Made by a program: the position numbers and the translations under genes. This document shows, piece by piece, positions 12,418-23,591 of a DNA stretch of 64,000 nucleotides (its first letter is position 1; each line of letters begins with the position of its first letter). The DNA comes from Cerioporus squamosus (Eukaryota; Basidiomycota; Agaricomycetes; Polyporales; Polyporaceae). The stretch spans positions 62,001 to 126,000 of the forward strand of contig JABYQS010000113.1 of NCBI GenBank assembly GCA_022592435.1, given 5' to 3'. The notes beneath the pieces were generated by a model that did not search any database, was not told the origin of the DNA, and was given only the letters and a program-made list of their open reading frames with translations.

Positions 12418-12684
12418 GCTCCATAAAGCTTCAAATCCCCAGGTATCATTCGAACTTCGCGGTCAACGATCATCACCTTGGCTTCTGGCTTGCCCTTGCC
12501 ACGTCTAATCCTCTACAGCAGACTACGTGAACACTATCACAGACCTCACAGCACGTATGTCGTCCCAATACGTGTTACCGCTTCCTGGTCTGGCCTCGAT
12601 CAAATTGAGCATCTGGTAGTGTTGTTCGTGTTCGACCGTGAAGGGCTTCATATCTCGTTCTAAGGTACTGATCCCATCGAATTT

Positions 12685-13508
12685 CCAGTGGTGACTCCTT
12701 CTCGGCCGTGGGCTACAGCTCGAAGGACCGACATCCTTCCGCGGAACATCCTCTGGGAGTGGAGTTTCCGGGCTTTACCTCATGCGAGCGCATCAATGAA
12801 ACCACAGGCGAAGTCACCTTCGAGCCAAACTGGGTCGGCCACTTCGTTCAAACCGTGAACGCAACGCGCCGCGAAAACCCTTTGCTCGTGTACGACTATG
12901 CCGTCAGCGGCGACACCGTCGCGCGCATGAAACTGTGGCAGATCGAGAAGGAGTTCCTCCCGCACCTCGCACCTCACCCAGAGTGGGCGCATTGGACATC
13001 GTCCGACATGCTTTTCGTGACGTGGATTAGTATTAAAAACTGCACGTACAACATCCGCTTGCAGCCGTCGGCTGCTCAGCGCAGCTTCGACGACCTGTTT
13101 GCGGCTCAGGAAGAGCTCTACGCGGCTGGTGCCCGGAACTTCTGCGTCATTGACGTGCCTCCAGCCCATACGTTTCACAGAGGTGCGTCTATGGTATGTT
13201 CTCTTTCTGTCTTATTGCTCACTTGTTCACGCAGGTCCGAAGACCCCGCGGGCAAGAGATGCGTATGTCGCTTGGAACCCGATGCTCCGCCAGCGTATGG
13301 AACAATTCAGCGAAACACATCAAGACGCTACTGTGTTATATTCTCCTGCTGGGACTACTTCACCCATGCCCTGTCCGATTCCCGTTCCCCGGGTCTACCT
13401 GACGGTACTGAGCGACAGGCTCTATTCGTGGATGGTTTCCATCCGTCCTCTGTTCTTCATCAGCTCATATCAACTGAATTCTTCATATTTGTTTCTAGTG
13501 TAGTTTGA
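12685..13508 (+). pseudogene. SGNH/GDSL esterase (CE16-like) pseudogene
   Basis: After an acceptor at about 12685 the frame has GDSFSAVG (block I), a long middle region matching the esterase at 51864-52820 (LLVYDYAVSGDT; FVTWISIKNC in place of WVGINDC), and VDGFHPSSVLH with the Asp-His pair of block V. An intron runs from about 13183 to 13233. After DATVL the reading continues only after a one-base shift (13333-13346). The 5' exon with start or signal peptide is not recognisable. Block III has lost the Gly, Asn and Asp seen in its paralog. Frame break plus motif loss favour a pseudogene; a sequencing error could explain only the frame break. Confidence 0.7.
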
Positions 13509-14198
13509 GTTTTGTGCTTCATTCGTAATTATGGCACTGTTGCCTTCCATGTACGAGAAGGGCCATGAGCTGCTGAGTTCCTCGAGACCGGCCTCGGGAG
13601 GCTCCCGAGGCGCTACGAGGCGTCCTCGCCATATTGTCGAGCGTCCAATTCGTCTCTCTTCTCCTCTTCGTTGCCTCTTCCCTGCATCACCTATTCATTC
13701 TCTGGGAACTCTGTCTGGACGTTTGCTGGACGTTGCCAACTCAGTATTGATGCTAGTCTTGCTCTACCTGAGGAGAAATGGCTGGTGGACTCAATTGCTG
13801 TCAGCGCCTTGACAACGCATTCGTCGCCGTCTTCTCTGGAGTCTAGCAATCTCATTGAAGTAGTGGAATACGAACCAGCTCCGTAGGTCATCGCATACGA
13901 TACCAGATGGTCACGTCCTACGAAAGTGAACCCCTAAGTGCGCTTTGTCCCAAACGCGGCTTTGTTCCACCAATCGGGGTGCACGAACCAGGGCCACGCG
14001 CCAGGTAAGCATTGTCCTCCCGACGCCTTTCTTCTTTGTGGCCAAAGCTTCTTGGTGCTGGTTTATCATGTCTCTCCGTCCTTGTACTTTCCATCGCCAA
14101 CCACCCCGCACCACCATCACTGCTGGGCTGCTCACTTGCCGACTTCGCGATCCATACCTAACCACCCTGATCGCCAACCGACCTCAACAACGTCCTCC
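13509..14198. other. Intergenic, no supported gene
   Basis: The last 250 nt upstream of 14199 are pyrimidine-rich leader sequence. No coding structure supported. Confidence 0.45.
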
Positions 14199-15079
14199 AT
14201 GCCTGTCCTCTCTCCGAGCACAAAGTACATCCGCCCTTCACCATACCGCTCGGCAGCGCCGCCGCGGAGTCCAGGCCCCCCGCCGGCCGAGCCTCTTCCC
14301 CAGCCACCGCCACCACCCGCGTTCGACAACTCTAGCGAGACAAAAATCGAACCATGCTGGGCACTAGACGCCATCCGCTACTCGACCATCCTCGGCGCGT
14401 ACACTCTGACCTCGGCAGACCTGAAGCTACTCAAGAAGGTGCCCCGTGGAGACTACGAGGAGGAAGGCCACCACGGTCGGCGCATCACGCGCACGCAGTC
14501 CCAAATCCTCTCGGGGCACGGACAAAGGATCGACTTCGGGTTCTGCTCGACTGGCCGGCTGAAGCACCGGGGCATGCCGATGTACGCCCTAGCGAACGCG
14601 TCGGAGCAGGAGCTGTACCGCAACATGAGTGCGGGCGGGACGCTGGTCATGAAGCCGTTCCCGCTACGGCAGATACGAGTGCGATTCTTGGTATGTCTGC
14701 ATTCTATCGTAGTTGCTGAACTGTCTCCTGACGATGCGCTTTCCGCCAGTGGCCACTTCCTCGTGGCTCGGAGCCGACGCACGAAGTCTATGACGAGTGG
14801 GTGCGCGTCGACCCGTCCTTCACCCGTGTCCGGCTGGCGATGGCTGTGGCGCAGGTGTTCAGTCGATTCGTCGAGGTGCGTGTGCTTTTTGCAAGCCAGT
14901 CAGTCCATTGCTGACCTTCGTCGCAGGCGAATCGTCTCTGTCTGTCTGCGTATCGTGACTACCCGTGGCGTCTGCGGTCAGACGTGTTCTACCGAGTATG
15001 GCTACTCGGTCTGGAACGCGTTGAGAACAATGTGTTCGTCGCCGACTTGAAGTACATCAAGGACTATCCGAACGAGTAG
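14199..15079 (+). CDS. Conserved hypothetical protein
   Basis: Exons 14199..14690, 14750..14875 and 14927..15079; 256 residues. Introns are 59 and 51 nt with GTATGT and GTGCGT donors. The first 50 residues are Pro/Ser-rich, followed by a compact region (YSTILGAYTLTSADLKLLKK; ISFFST-like block GFCSTGRLKHRG; VYDEWVRVDPSFTRVRLAMA). No catalytic motif or membrane segment is visible. I do not recognise the family. The clean three-exon frame argues it is real. Confidence 0.7.
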
Positions 15080-15493
15080 GCCGTCGTATCGCTGGTCTCC
15101 GTGGTGGATCGATACCTAGACTCCTACCCTATCCTTCCGCGTAATGCGCTACCGTACTAGTATGACACCCTGCTATTATTATCTGGCCTCGTTGACACTG
15201 CAGAGCTGAAGGCCAATCGCTATGTTCAGTGACGAATCGGGTGCGTGCTAGCCCTTGCGAACACAGGAACGGGTTGGCTAGGCTAAGTATAGACTATCAC
15301 TTCGTACTCATCCGTCCTCCAGGAACTTCGTCCGCACTACTGCACTCAACCCATGACCGGGGCCGGCTTCAACAATGGCATGCGATCTCTCCCACTTTCT
15401 CACTCGGCATTGACGATGCTATCTTATCATGCGCGTGCAGGGACTACATAGGCGTGCGCAACCTCGTTCTGCGGACGCACACAAGCAGCCCAC

Positions 15494-16643
15494 ATGTCCG
15501 ACGAAGCCAAGCCCACAGCCAACTTCCGGAAGATCCTGCCTATCGACGGCACCGAGGAGCTGCTGCAGCTCGATGGCGACCGACTCGAGTTCTTCCGCGC
15601 GACGACGGGTATCCACGACGTTGATGCATTGAAGACGCACATTGTCGCTGTGCAACGCGCAGCGTACGAGGTAAGTCATCCGGGCCCGTATCACGAGGCC
15701 ACGCGAGGCTGACTGGTGGATATCTACTGTAACAGGCACGCCCGTATCCGTGTATCGTGAACTTCAACTTTACCCAGTAGGTTTCATGTCGTGGCTGCGC
15801 TTGTTGCGTCCTCGCTAGATTCAGTGAGAACAGGTTACGACTCTCCCGCCTTGGTATACTGTATGACCAGCTGCTGGCGTTGGGCAAGTCCCGCGAGCAT
15901 CCTATCCTGCTCGACGTCGGGTGTTGCTGTACGTTGACATTTTCACGAATGCACACACCCTCGCTGAGACATGTTGCAGTGGGATCCGACCTTCGCAAGC
16001 TAATCGCGGACGGATACCCGCGCGACAGCGTGATCGCAACCGACGTCGTCCCAGGTGCGCCCTCTTCCCTTCCAAGCGCGATACCCCCGGAGCTTGACTG
16101 TCTCCGTGCGCTGCAGAGTTCTGGGAGCTCGGCCACAGACTGTTCAACACGACCGCGGAGACCTTCCCCGTCCCCTTCGTCTGCGGGGACATCTTCGACC
16201 CCTCCTTCCTCGCGCCCAGCGCGCCCGCGTACACCCCGCCCCCGTCACCAGCCCCATCGCTCTCGTCCGTGCGCACGCTGACCGAGCTGCGCGGACACGT
16301 CTCCGCGATCACCATCTGCGCCGTCTTCCACGTGTTCGAGACCGAGGAGGCGCAGCTCCGGCTCGCGCGCGCACTCGCCTCGCTGCTCTCGCCCGCCCCA
16401 GGCTCGATGATCGTCGGGCTGCACAACGGCCTGCCCGAGAAGGGCTGGTGGCACGGGCAGACGTTCCACATGTTCTGCCACTCGCCCGCGAGCTGGGCGG
16501 AGATGTGGGACGGGGTCGTGTTCAAGAAGGGCACGGTGAGGGTCGACGCGCGGTTGGTGGAGAAGCACACACGGGTTATGCAGGCTGGGGCTGAGAGCGT
16601 GCGGACGACGTCCGTATTGGAGTGGTCCGTGACGAGGGTGTGA
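15494..16643 (+). CDS. SAM-dependent methyltransferase (ausD/trt5-like) 1
   Basis: Exons 15494..15670, 15736..15776, 15819..15928, 15980..16054 and 16117..16643; 309 residues. The SAM-binding motif I is LLDVGCCLGSDLRKL, followed by IATDVVPEFWELGH, GDIFDP, ITICAVFHVFETEEAQ and MFCHSPASWAEMW. This layout matches the fungal family that includes methyltransferases of meroterpenoid clusters (ausD, trt5), but no cluster backbone lies nearby, so the substrate is unknown. It is tandem with a paralog 515 nt downstream that has fused exons 1-2. A truncated copy of this gene's 3' end lies at 4500-5023. Frame intact. Confidence 0.85.
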
Positions 16644-17158
16644 GAGGATGCTGGCGGTCATGGTGAGTCCTCGATGCCTTGTGCTGTTTGCTGCGCAGCC
16701 TCACGTGGAGATGTATCTTCTGATTTTGACTGGGTTTATCGGAGTCATCTCGACCCACCCCCATCCGGACGCCGAAATATGCCGCCGACAGCCAGCGCGG
16801 TGAGGCATTAAGGGGGTCGCGCGCAGCGCGTCGGCGGCACATTATGATACAGACGACAAACTCGAAGCTACGCATTGGACCGGTAGATATAGATATGTGG
16901 ATGCACAGGGCCCTAGCGTCCATCGGGACAATCACCCTGAGGGTGCGTTTGTCGTTCAACGATCCCATGATACGTCTTTCTATATGTCCCGTGGTATGTC
17001 CCACTCAATATCAAGTCTACCTGACATATGGGCGGCCTCGCAATCAGGGTGTTCTTGTTTTTCGTCCCACATATGAATGCTCGTTGTGCGCCCTCTCTGA
17101 GCTTGTAGCCTTTTCCTCCCCGAGCCTCTAGCGTTTTACTTCTACAGTTGAGCGATAG
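16644..17158. other. Spacer between tandem methyltransferases
   Basis: About 500 nt with no gene. Terminator of copy 1 and promoter of copy 2 must lie here; no clear TATA box found. Confidence 0.5.
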
Positions 17159-18260
17159 ATGTCAGTCACAGAAGCCGCTCCAACGCCAAAATTCAAAACG
17201 ATTCTCCCACTTCAGGGCACAGAAGCGCTCCTCTACTTTGACGAAGATCAACTGGAGTTCTACAAGAGGGCTACAGGAATAGATGACGTCGACACGCTGA
17301 AGCAGCACCTGATCTCGGTCCAGCGGGAGGCGTACGCTGTGCGGCCCTACACCACGATCGTCAACTTCTACTTTACCGAGTAAGTGCTCTTTTCCGAGCA
17401 CGCGACCAGTCCGAGCTAATCTTCTGATGTTCACCGTTGCCCGATTACAGCTTAGGCCTCTCGCACGTCCCCGGGTATGGACAGATGATACAGTTGGGAA
17501 AGACCCGCAAAAATCCTATCCTCGTGGACGTCGGATGTTGTTGTGAGCCATTCTAAGCTCGAGCCCGCGTCTGCCTATACTTAGAGCCTCATAGTCGGCC
17601 AGGACCTTCGCAAGGCCATCGCAGACGGGTATCCGCAGGACAGCGTGCTCGGAACGGACATCGTGCCAGGCAAGTGGCGCCCCAGCGGTCACACACCTCG
17701 CTCGCAAACGCCAACTAACGCGCCTGCATGCAGAATTCTGGGACCTCGGCCACAAGCTCTTCAACAACACTCAAGAGACATTTCCAGTCCCGTTCCTTCC
17801 AGGGGACATCTTCGACCCTGCCTTCCTCGAGCCCACCTCGCCCATATGCATCGCCCCGCCGACGGCCGCCCCAGCGCTGTCCTCCGTCCGCACGCTCACC
17901 GAGCTCCGCGGACACGTATCCGTGATCTGCGTGTGTGCGATCTTTCACCTCTTCGACACCGAAGAGGCGCAGCTCCGGCTCGCGCGTGCGCTCGCACCGC
18001 TCCTCTCCCCCGAGCCCGGGTCGATGATCATCGGGTGGCACAACGGGCGCCACGAGAAAGGATATACCGAGGGCTATGCGTTGCGGATGTTCTGCCACTC
18101 TCCAGAGAGCTGGGCGGAGCTCTGGGATGGTGAGGTGTTCGAGAAGGGGACTGTGACGGTGGAGGCGCGGCTTGTGGAGAAGCCAAGACGATACTTGAAG
18201 GACGGGGTGCCGACGGTCGGGACACGGATGTTCCTGGAGTGGTCTGTTACGAGGATCTAG
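17159..18260 (+). CDS. SAM-dependent methyltransferase (ausD/trt5-like) 2
   Basis: Exons 17159..17379, 17451..17542, 17595..17669 and 17734..18260; 304 residues. Motif I is LVDVGCCFGQDLRKA, followed by EFWDLGHKLF, GDIFDP, ICVCAIFHLFDTEEAQ and MFCHSPESWAELW. Compared with copy 1 it lacks intron 1, while the last exon has exactly the same length (527 nt). Intron 3 (17670..17733) starts with GCAAGT, where the homologous intron of copy 1 starts with GT, so the donor has switched to GC. Same inferred role as copy 1. Intact. Confidence 0.85.
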
Positions 18261-18709
18261 CATCTGGTCCACCACTTTGTCTCTGAGGATTTCTTCGAGG
18301 CTGGTGAAGGCTCGGTCATGATCTGAAGAGTATACGTCGCGAGACACCTTGCACGCACGAATCATCAATACGTCAGACTAAGTAGTTACAGATGTGCTCA
18401 CTTGAGTGGCTCACTTTCGTTCCATTGCATCTTGGTAAGCAAATGGTTGGGATCCCATTGGAAGTTCGCGCCAGGTGAGGGCATGGTTTAGTAGTTTGCT
18501 TGCCAATCGAAGTCTCAAAGCAGCTTTGGAGAGACTTCACAGGACTTCACCCGGACTTCACGGCGGGAGAACGATCGGCAGTTACCGAGGATGAGACTCG
18601 TGGCCGCGTACGCATACTCCTCTATGACTCTCTCGCACGTTCACCGCGACACTTTCTGCGCACACAAGAAGCGCATCGGCTGTCAGCAAGACTCCAAGTG
18701 ATTGATATC
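18261..18709. other. Intergenic, no supported gene
   Basis: Nothing recognised besides flanking leader and trailer sequence. Confidence 0.5.
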
Positions 18710-19073
18710 ATGTCGACAACTCCCGGTACGTACAACTTCAACTTCGGTCTTTAATACAAGTTCTACCCGCACAGCGCTCATAGCTGATGAACTCAAAGCG
18801 ATGAGTATCTTGTCAACAAAGCGGCGAATGTCAGACCTCGATACCACAGGTAAGCTCTGCATTTTATATGAGTTCTGGTGGTGACGCTGATATCGTTCCA
18901 ACACAGCTGGGGACTCTACCAGCCACACGGCACGCCGCGTCCGGTTTTCCTCACAAAGCTCGCCAAGGGCATCTTCTGACATTCCTATGGCCAGCAGTTC
19001 TTCTCTGAAGTACAACGACGACAGTGACACTTCGTCAATTTCGGAACTGACAGACGCCATCGGGAAGAGCTGA
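18710..19073 (+). CDS. Small Ser-rich disordered protein
   Basis: Exons 18710..18725, 18775..18849 and 18907..19073; 85 residues, starting MSTTPALIADELKAMSIL and then Ser/Arg-rich (VRFSSQSSPRASS, DDSDTSSISELTDAIGKS). A 16-nt first exon with a GTACGT donor and in-frame joins support a real gene. It resembles the N-terminus of longer hypothetical polypore proteins I have seen, so the TGA at 19071 may be a truncation and the downstream repeat ORF a former part of it. Function unknown. Confidence 0.55.
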
Positions 19074-19109
19074 AGTTCCCCTCTCACTCCCGCTCGCTTC
19101 CCGACTGAG

Positions 19110-20153
19110 GTGCCCCACGATCTCGCACCTTGCGCCTCCGCTATATTATCCGGCGACAGCATAGTAGCCTCAGCAGCCAGGGTACCCGCCGCTATTGGGA
19201 TTCCCACTGTGAAGTCTCGATCCAAGTTCAGGTTGGCTCGCACTAGATATGACAAAACCGGTGACTCCGCGTCCAGTAGCCAGCCTGGCCGGGTCTCCGC
19301 TCACGCTTCCGCGACCCCGCTGAAAGAGCGCGCCTCCTCTCTACCCGCTGGCACCATTGGATCCCCATCAGCCTCCAGAACCGACGGGAAGCACAGTTAC
19401 ATCGCCGACAAACCTCCCATGACTGCCGCCGGCGGGACCATCGACTCACAACTCAAGCAGCCTTCGTCACTCAACAGGCACGGCCAGTCTGACACTGTCA
19501 CAACCCAGGTCGAACCTTTATCAAGCGACAATGTAGCAGCCGAGGGTACCCAGGTCAGTCCTACTACCCGCACACCACCGCCCGCAGGCTCACAATCCAT
19601 GGACTCCGAAGCAGCCATCATCTCTTAGTGCGCATAGCCCACCTGGTACTGCAACAATCCCCCTGAACATCGCTCTCCCGCGCCGCCTCTCGGTTCGCAT
19701 GGCATACCGTACGAGTCCGACGACGAAGTCAGCTACATTGCCAGACGCAAGCCCCCTCTCGTCGTGACTGCTCCCCGCCAGCCCATCAGCTCGCCGTCCA
19801 AGCAGCTGGTGTCGGCACCACCTCTCAGTGCGCACGGCTCCAGCTCGCAATCCAAACAGCCTGCGCCGACACCACCTCTCGGTGCGCATGGGGTGCCCTA
19901 TGAGCCCGACGACGAGATCAGCTACATCGCCAGGCGCAAACCCCCTCTCGTCGTGACTGCTCCTCGCCAGCTCACCAGCTTGCAACACAAGCAGCCGGCG
20001 CCGGCGCCGCCTCCTGGTGGGCATGACCAGGCTGACGCTTCCACAAACCGTGCCGCTCATAGCAGCAGCCTTGGAGCCTCAGTGGTCACCCCTTCCTCGA
20101 GTGCCAAGCAGCCCGAGTCCACTCAGGCCGCCGCACCGGTGCCCGTGTACTAG
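19110..20153 (+). CDS. Pro/Ser-rich repeat protein (possibly broken)
   Basis: One frame is open over most of the span. TAG codons at 19626 and 19635 fall inside a possible in-frame 84-nt intron (19554..19637, GTCAGT...ATAG). The second half contains two copies of a 63-codon unit with the core SYIARRKPPLVVTAPRQ. The product would be disordered and basic, with no catalytic motif. The start codon is unclear; the ORF may be the 3' part of the gene at 18710. Unknown function, moderate doubt that it is expressed. Confidence 0.4.
19685..19985 (+). repeat. In-frame tandem repeat, period 189 nt, two copies
   Basis: Copies begin at about 19685 and 19874, each about 110 nt long with high identity (CGCAA.CCCCCTCTCGTCGTG core), separated by a more diverged filler. 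The 189-nt period keeps the reading frame. Confidence 0.75.
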
Positions 20154-20301
20154 TGCGAGTGAAAGGGAAGGCGGCTACGGGCCTGATGAGGTGAGCGATG
20201 TACAAAACACCGCGCATATATGATACAAACAGTCGAGGTATGGAGCGATGTCCGCACAGAGACTGAGCGGCCGGGTGACAGACAACACCGTGCGGTTCAA
20301 G

Positions 20302-21518
20302 CTAGTGCGTCAGGACTCCGACCAACGGCCTAGCCGTCCTGAGCGCGTCCATCGGGAAGAGCCCAAGCCGCGCATACACTCCACCGCGAATACCGCGCAG
20401 GAAGTCCTCGCTCGCCTGCTGGTCTCCGAGTCGACGCATCAGGTCCGCCGGAGTCTTCGGGAGGTCAGCAAGAGGCGGCGCGGATCCGGGGTCTGTGAGA
20501 GCGTCCGCGAGCCGAGCAGCGAGGTCGGACAGCCGAGGGTCGGTCCGAGAGATTGTACTTGACAGCAGCGTACTAGCAGATACCAGAGTCGACACGGGAG
20601 TGGGCGCATGGATCGTGCTAGTGCGGCTGGCGGCGAAGTGGAATGGCGGGGATGGTGTCGAAGGATAGAGCCAGGTGTATTGGGGCTGTGACCGCGACAT
20701 CGTTCATGTTCAGAGACGCGCCAGAACATGTATATATGTGTGCGGAGTGGGGGACTCACAAGTTCAGCGTGGGCCGCCCCGTAGATATGCGTCAACGGTG
20801 CGTGCGCACTCGGGTACACCATCGGGAACGGGTAGAAGTAAAGTTGAGGACGAGCTGAAACAGACAGCGAAGTCAGTCACTTGTTCAGTACGGCCAGGAA
20901 GTGAGCGGGAGAAACGTACCGACCGCATTGGCAGGCATCAGATTGAGATTGTCTATTACCGGGGCTGTCTGCTCGCTTACAACCGGCATTGTCGTTGTCG
21001 TCGTCTCCGTCGCTGTACGCTGCGTACCTAAGATCAAAGGCACCGGCTCTCTGGGCTTACGCGTCTTTGGAGGGCTCTCTCTGGCGGGTATTGGTACGCG
21101 CTCCAACGCGCCATCGTCCTCGTCCTTGGGAACGGGGTCACCGCCAGCAATAAGGGAAGCAAGGCTCGGAGGAGGTAGAGGCGGAGGAGACGACGGCTCA
21201 GCTTTGACACGCTGCTTCCTCCCCTCGTAGCAACGCTTCTGGAAGAAGTAGCTTCGCACTTTCTTCACGGTGTACCACTCGCACTCCGGGAGCCGGCGGA
21301 TCGTGTCCGTGAGCTCCTCGCACTGTGCAGCGGTTGGGTAGGTGGAGACGTCTTCAAAGAACTCTGTCGAAAACACGTCCGCGTCAGCAGTCGTCGTTGC
21401 GGGAGACCGGAACTTAAGGGGCGATCGACATACTGGACAGGATCGCGTACGCAGTCTGAGTCAGCCTCCTGCGGCGGCGCGGCTTGAGGTCGGCAGTGAG
21501 CGACGCAGTTATGTCCAT
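20302..21518 (-). CDS. Divergent homeodomain-like protein 2
   Basis: Exons 21434..21518, 20920..21363, 20760..20854 and 20302..20685; 335 residues. The N-terminus has a basic arm KPRRRRRLTQTAYAILSKFF, then YPTAAQCEELTDTIRRLP and helix 3 TVKKVRSYFFQKRCYEG, together about 60 residues, the homeodomain size. Asn51 is Gln and Trp48 is Tyr. A Pro-rich middle follows, then a conserved C-terminal block LPKTPADLMRRLGDQQASED shared with the copy at 3281-4427. It lies convergent to the methyltransferase pair, as copy 1 does to the methyltransferase pseudogene. Possibly a regulator; not assigned to a mating-type locus because no HD1/HD2 pair or MIP gene is seen. Confidence 0.6.
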
Positions 21519-22785
21519 GTCTCAGCACAGAGCAAGCCGTTGGAGTGAGATGGGGAGGCATAGGAGGGGAAGCCAGCTATCCTCGTCGTCTTATATACTT
21601 CGCCCAGTAGCACCGTCACGATGTAGTACGATCGCCCGCCGATCCACAAGGTGAAGACGAACACCGATGGCATGCCATCGTGTCACTGTTGACATGCTGC
21701 CAGCACCCAAAGATAGGTACGCCATAGCGTATACAGCCCAAGGAGTGTGCTTCCCGCTGGGATCGTCGAAGTTGGAAAGAAGCCAAACATTTTTCAGCGC
21801 CTGCGCCACCGACGCGACCGTGATGTGACCGTACGCGTCGGTCACAAGTTCTTGGCTCATCGTCTCTGACCGGCGAGGACTCGTGAGTTGTTGGCTACTA
21901 GTCTCTCTACCATCTCCTTCTGCCAGCCTAATATGGCACATTTGTTCTTGAGTGTGAAGAGGAGGCCAATCGCTGAGTCAATCGACGTCGAGGAGGCCCC
22001 GAATCGAGCCACATACTGTCGGTGCTGGAGAAAACTAAGCTTGGTCAAAAGAAAAGCTCATCCCGCGTGCGCGCGTTCGGGTACTGACACACTCGCTGCA
22101 GGATGAGCAGGACTCGGACTCAGCTGACGGGGCTTGGTACCTCAGCCACAGACGCGATGGTGACGTGACGTTTTCGTGACGTAACACGTTAGTCACAGAC
22201 TGCCAGTCCTCGGGCGCCTCTGACGTCGCTCCTTACCTCCGCCATGCCCCAAAGGTTTCACGACTGCTGTACTGCTTGAGCTTCAGGCTAAGAGCGCGCT
22301 CTGTATGCTGTGGCTCTTCTTGCGAGTCTATTTGCCACCTACACTGTGTTGACCTACCATGACTACCTGCGTTACATGGCCAAACTCTGTGATCGCCACG
22401 GTTGCCTGGTGCCCAGAGCTACGTTGGCATCGTTGGACGGATGCACAACACGCGATATCGGACAGCTATGGCCTACGATGTAGCAGAGCGTAAATATACG
22501 TCCTGCACTCTATTGGCCCTAAATTCAATAGGCCTAGAAGCTGCGCAGCTGCGTTCGGAAGCAGTCGCGCTTCCAAGAGTAGTCCTGGGATCACCGGAGT
22601 TGCGCGACTTCGTATGTCCGTGTACGGTTCAGGCGAGTTCTCCGCCACATTTGACTGCACCGTACCTTTCTGGCGTTCCACTGACACGTCCTTCGACCCA
22701 CCAAGAGTCCAACAACGTACTCGCCACGACCACAGGGGATTCAAGGTCCCGACAGCGTCCCCGTGCTCAGAAGACTCTACGGCAG
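21519..22785. other. Intergenic, no supported gene
   Basis: A short minus-strand frame at about 21600-21860 reads like coding sequence (ALKNVWLLSNFDDPSGKH) but has no start, partner exon or family I recognise. The rest shows nothing. Confidence 0.35.
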
Positions 22786-22793
22786 TATATAAA
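22786..22793 (+). promoter_or_regulatory. TATA box (TATATAAA)
   Basis: Lies 59 nt upstream of the ATG at 22852, at the expected core-promoter distance for the actinoporin-like gene. Confidence 0.7.
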
Positions 22794-22851
22794 GCCCGCT
22801 GGACGGACGCTACTTGATGGCAACGCCCCTACTCCTGGGCCCGTCCTCTCT

Positions 22852-23591
22852 ATGACCGCACTAGCCGCCTCGTTCCTCAAGTCCCTGGACCTCGCGCCAG
22901 CGATCGACGAAGAGGTATCCGCGGTGCGTTACCTGAATGCCACGTACCCTGCCTTTGGCTGACATCCCCCCCTGGCCCCCGATACAGCACCACCTCTCCC
23001 CCCACGTCCCCTCCGAGCTGCGCAGCTCGCACCGTTGGCTGCAAGCCACGGTCGTGAACAAGACCCCGTACAAGATCACCGCCGAGCGCTCCTACTTCCA
23101 CTCTGGGGAGTACCACCACGCCCCGACGGACGTCGCACCCCATGGCCAGATGGCGTTCTCGTGTCGCAGCTCCGCCAAGCCCAGGCTCACCGCATCCGGA
23201 GTCGGCGTCGGCGGTGCGACCGAGTTCCGCGTCTATGCGACTCGGGACGAAAGGTGGCTCTATAGCCTGGTTTTCAGAATCGTGCGTACGCCTTCAACGT
23301 TCTCTTGTGCACTCGCACTCGCATATCATGCTGATGCTCTTGCGTGTGTAGGGCTGGAGCTGCCCCGAGCTAGGCTCCCCGAAGGTCGGCGTCGTCACCG
23401 GCGGAGGCCCGGCCAAGGAAGCCTACGATGCCGCGACGGACGGGAACCAGGCAGCGAGGACAGATTGCGGTGTTGCGGTCGGCTGCAACGCGAACGGGAC
23501 GTGGAAGTACATGAACGTGCAAGTCACGGCGATCAGGCGCGGCTGGGAGCCGGTGTACATCGTTGAGCACTTCTTCGAGGATCGCGAGTGA
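22852..23591 (+). CDS. Actinoporin-like fold protein
   Basis: Exons 22852..22914, 22988..23281 and 23352..23591; 198 residues, no signal peptide. The centre matches the pattern of the sea-anemone cytolysin / fungal fruit-body lectin fold: VVNKTPYKITAERSYFHSG, a Pro-x-x-V-x-Pro-H-G turn, then a Gly-rich GVGVGGATEFRVYA strand. The C-terminal third (WSCPELGSPKVGVVTGG onward) is less clear. Members of this superfamily bind membranes or glycans; some form pores, while fungal fruit-body lectins bind sugars. Which applies here cannot be told from sequence. The assignment is by motif reading only and could be wrong; the gene model itself is good. Confidence 0.55.

Noticed and set aside
15902..16661. 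Long minus-strand frames over methyltransferase 1
   Set aside because: Antisense of the GC-rich last exon; the sense strand carries the SAM motifs and splice sites.
3281..21518. Mating-type (HD) locus
   Set aside because: The homeodomain-like genes are too divergent, are not a divergently transcribed HD1/HD2 pair, and no MIP-like peptidase neighbour is present.
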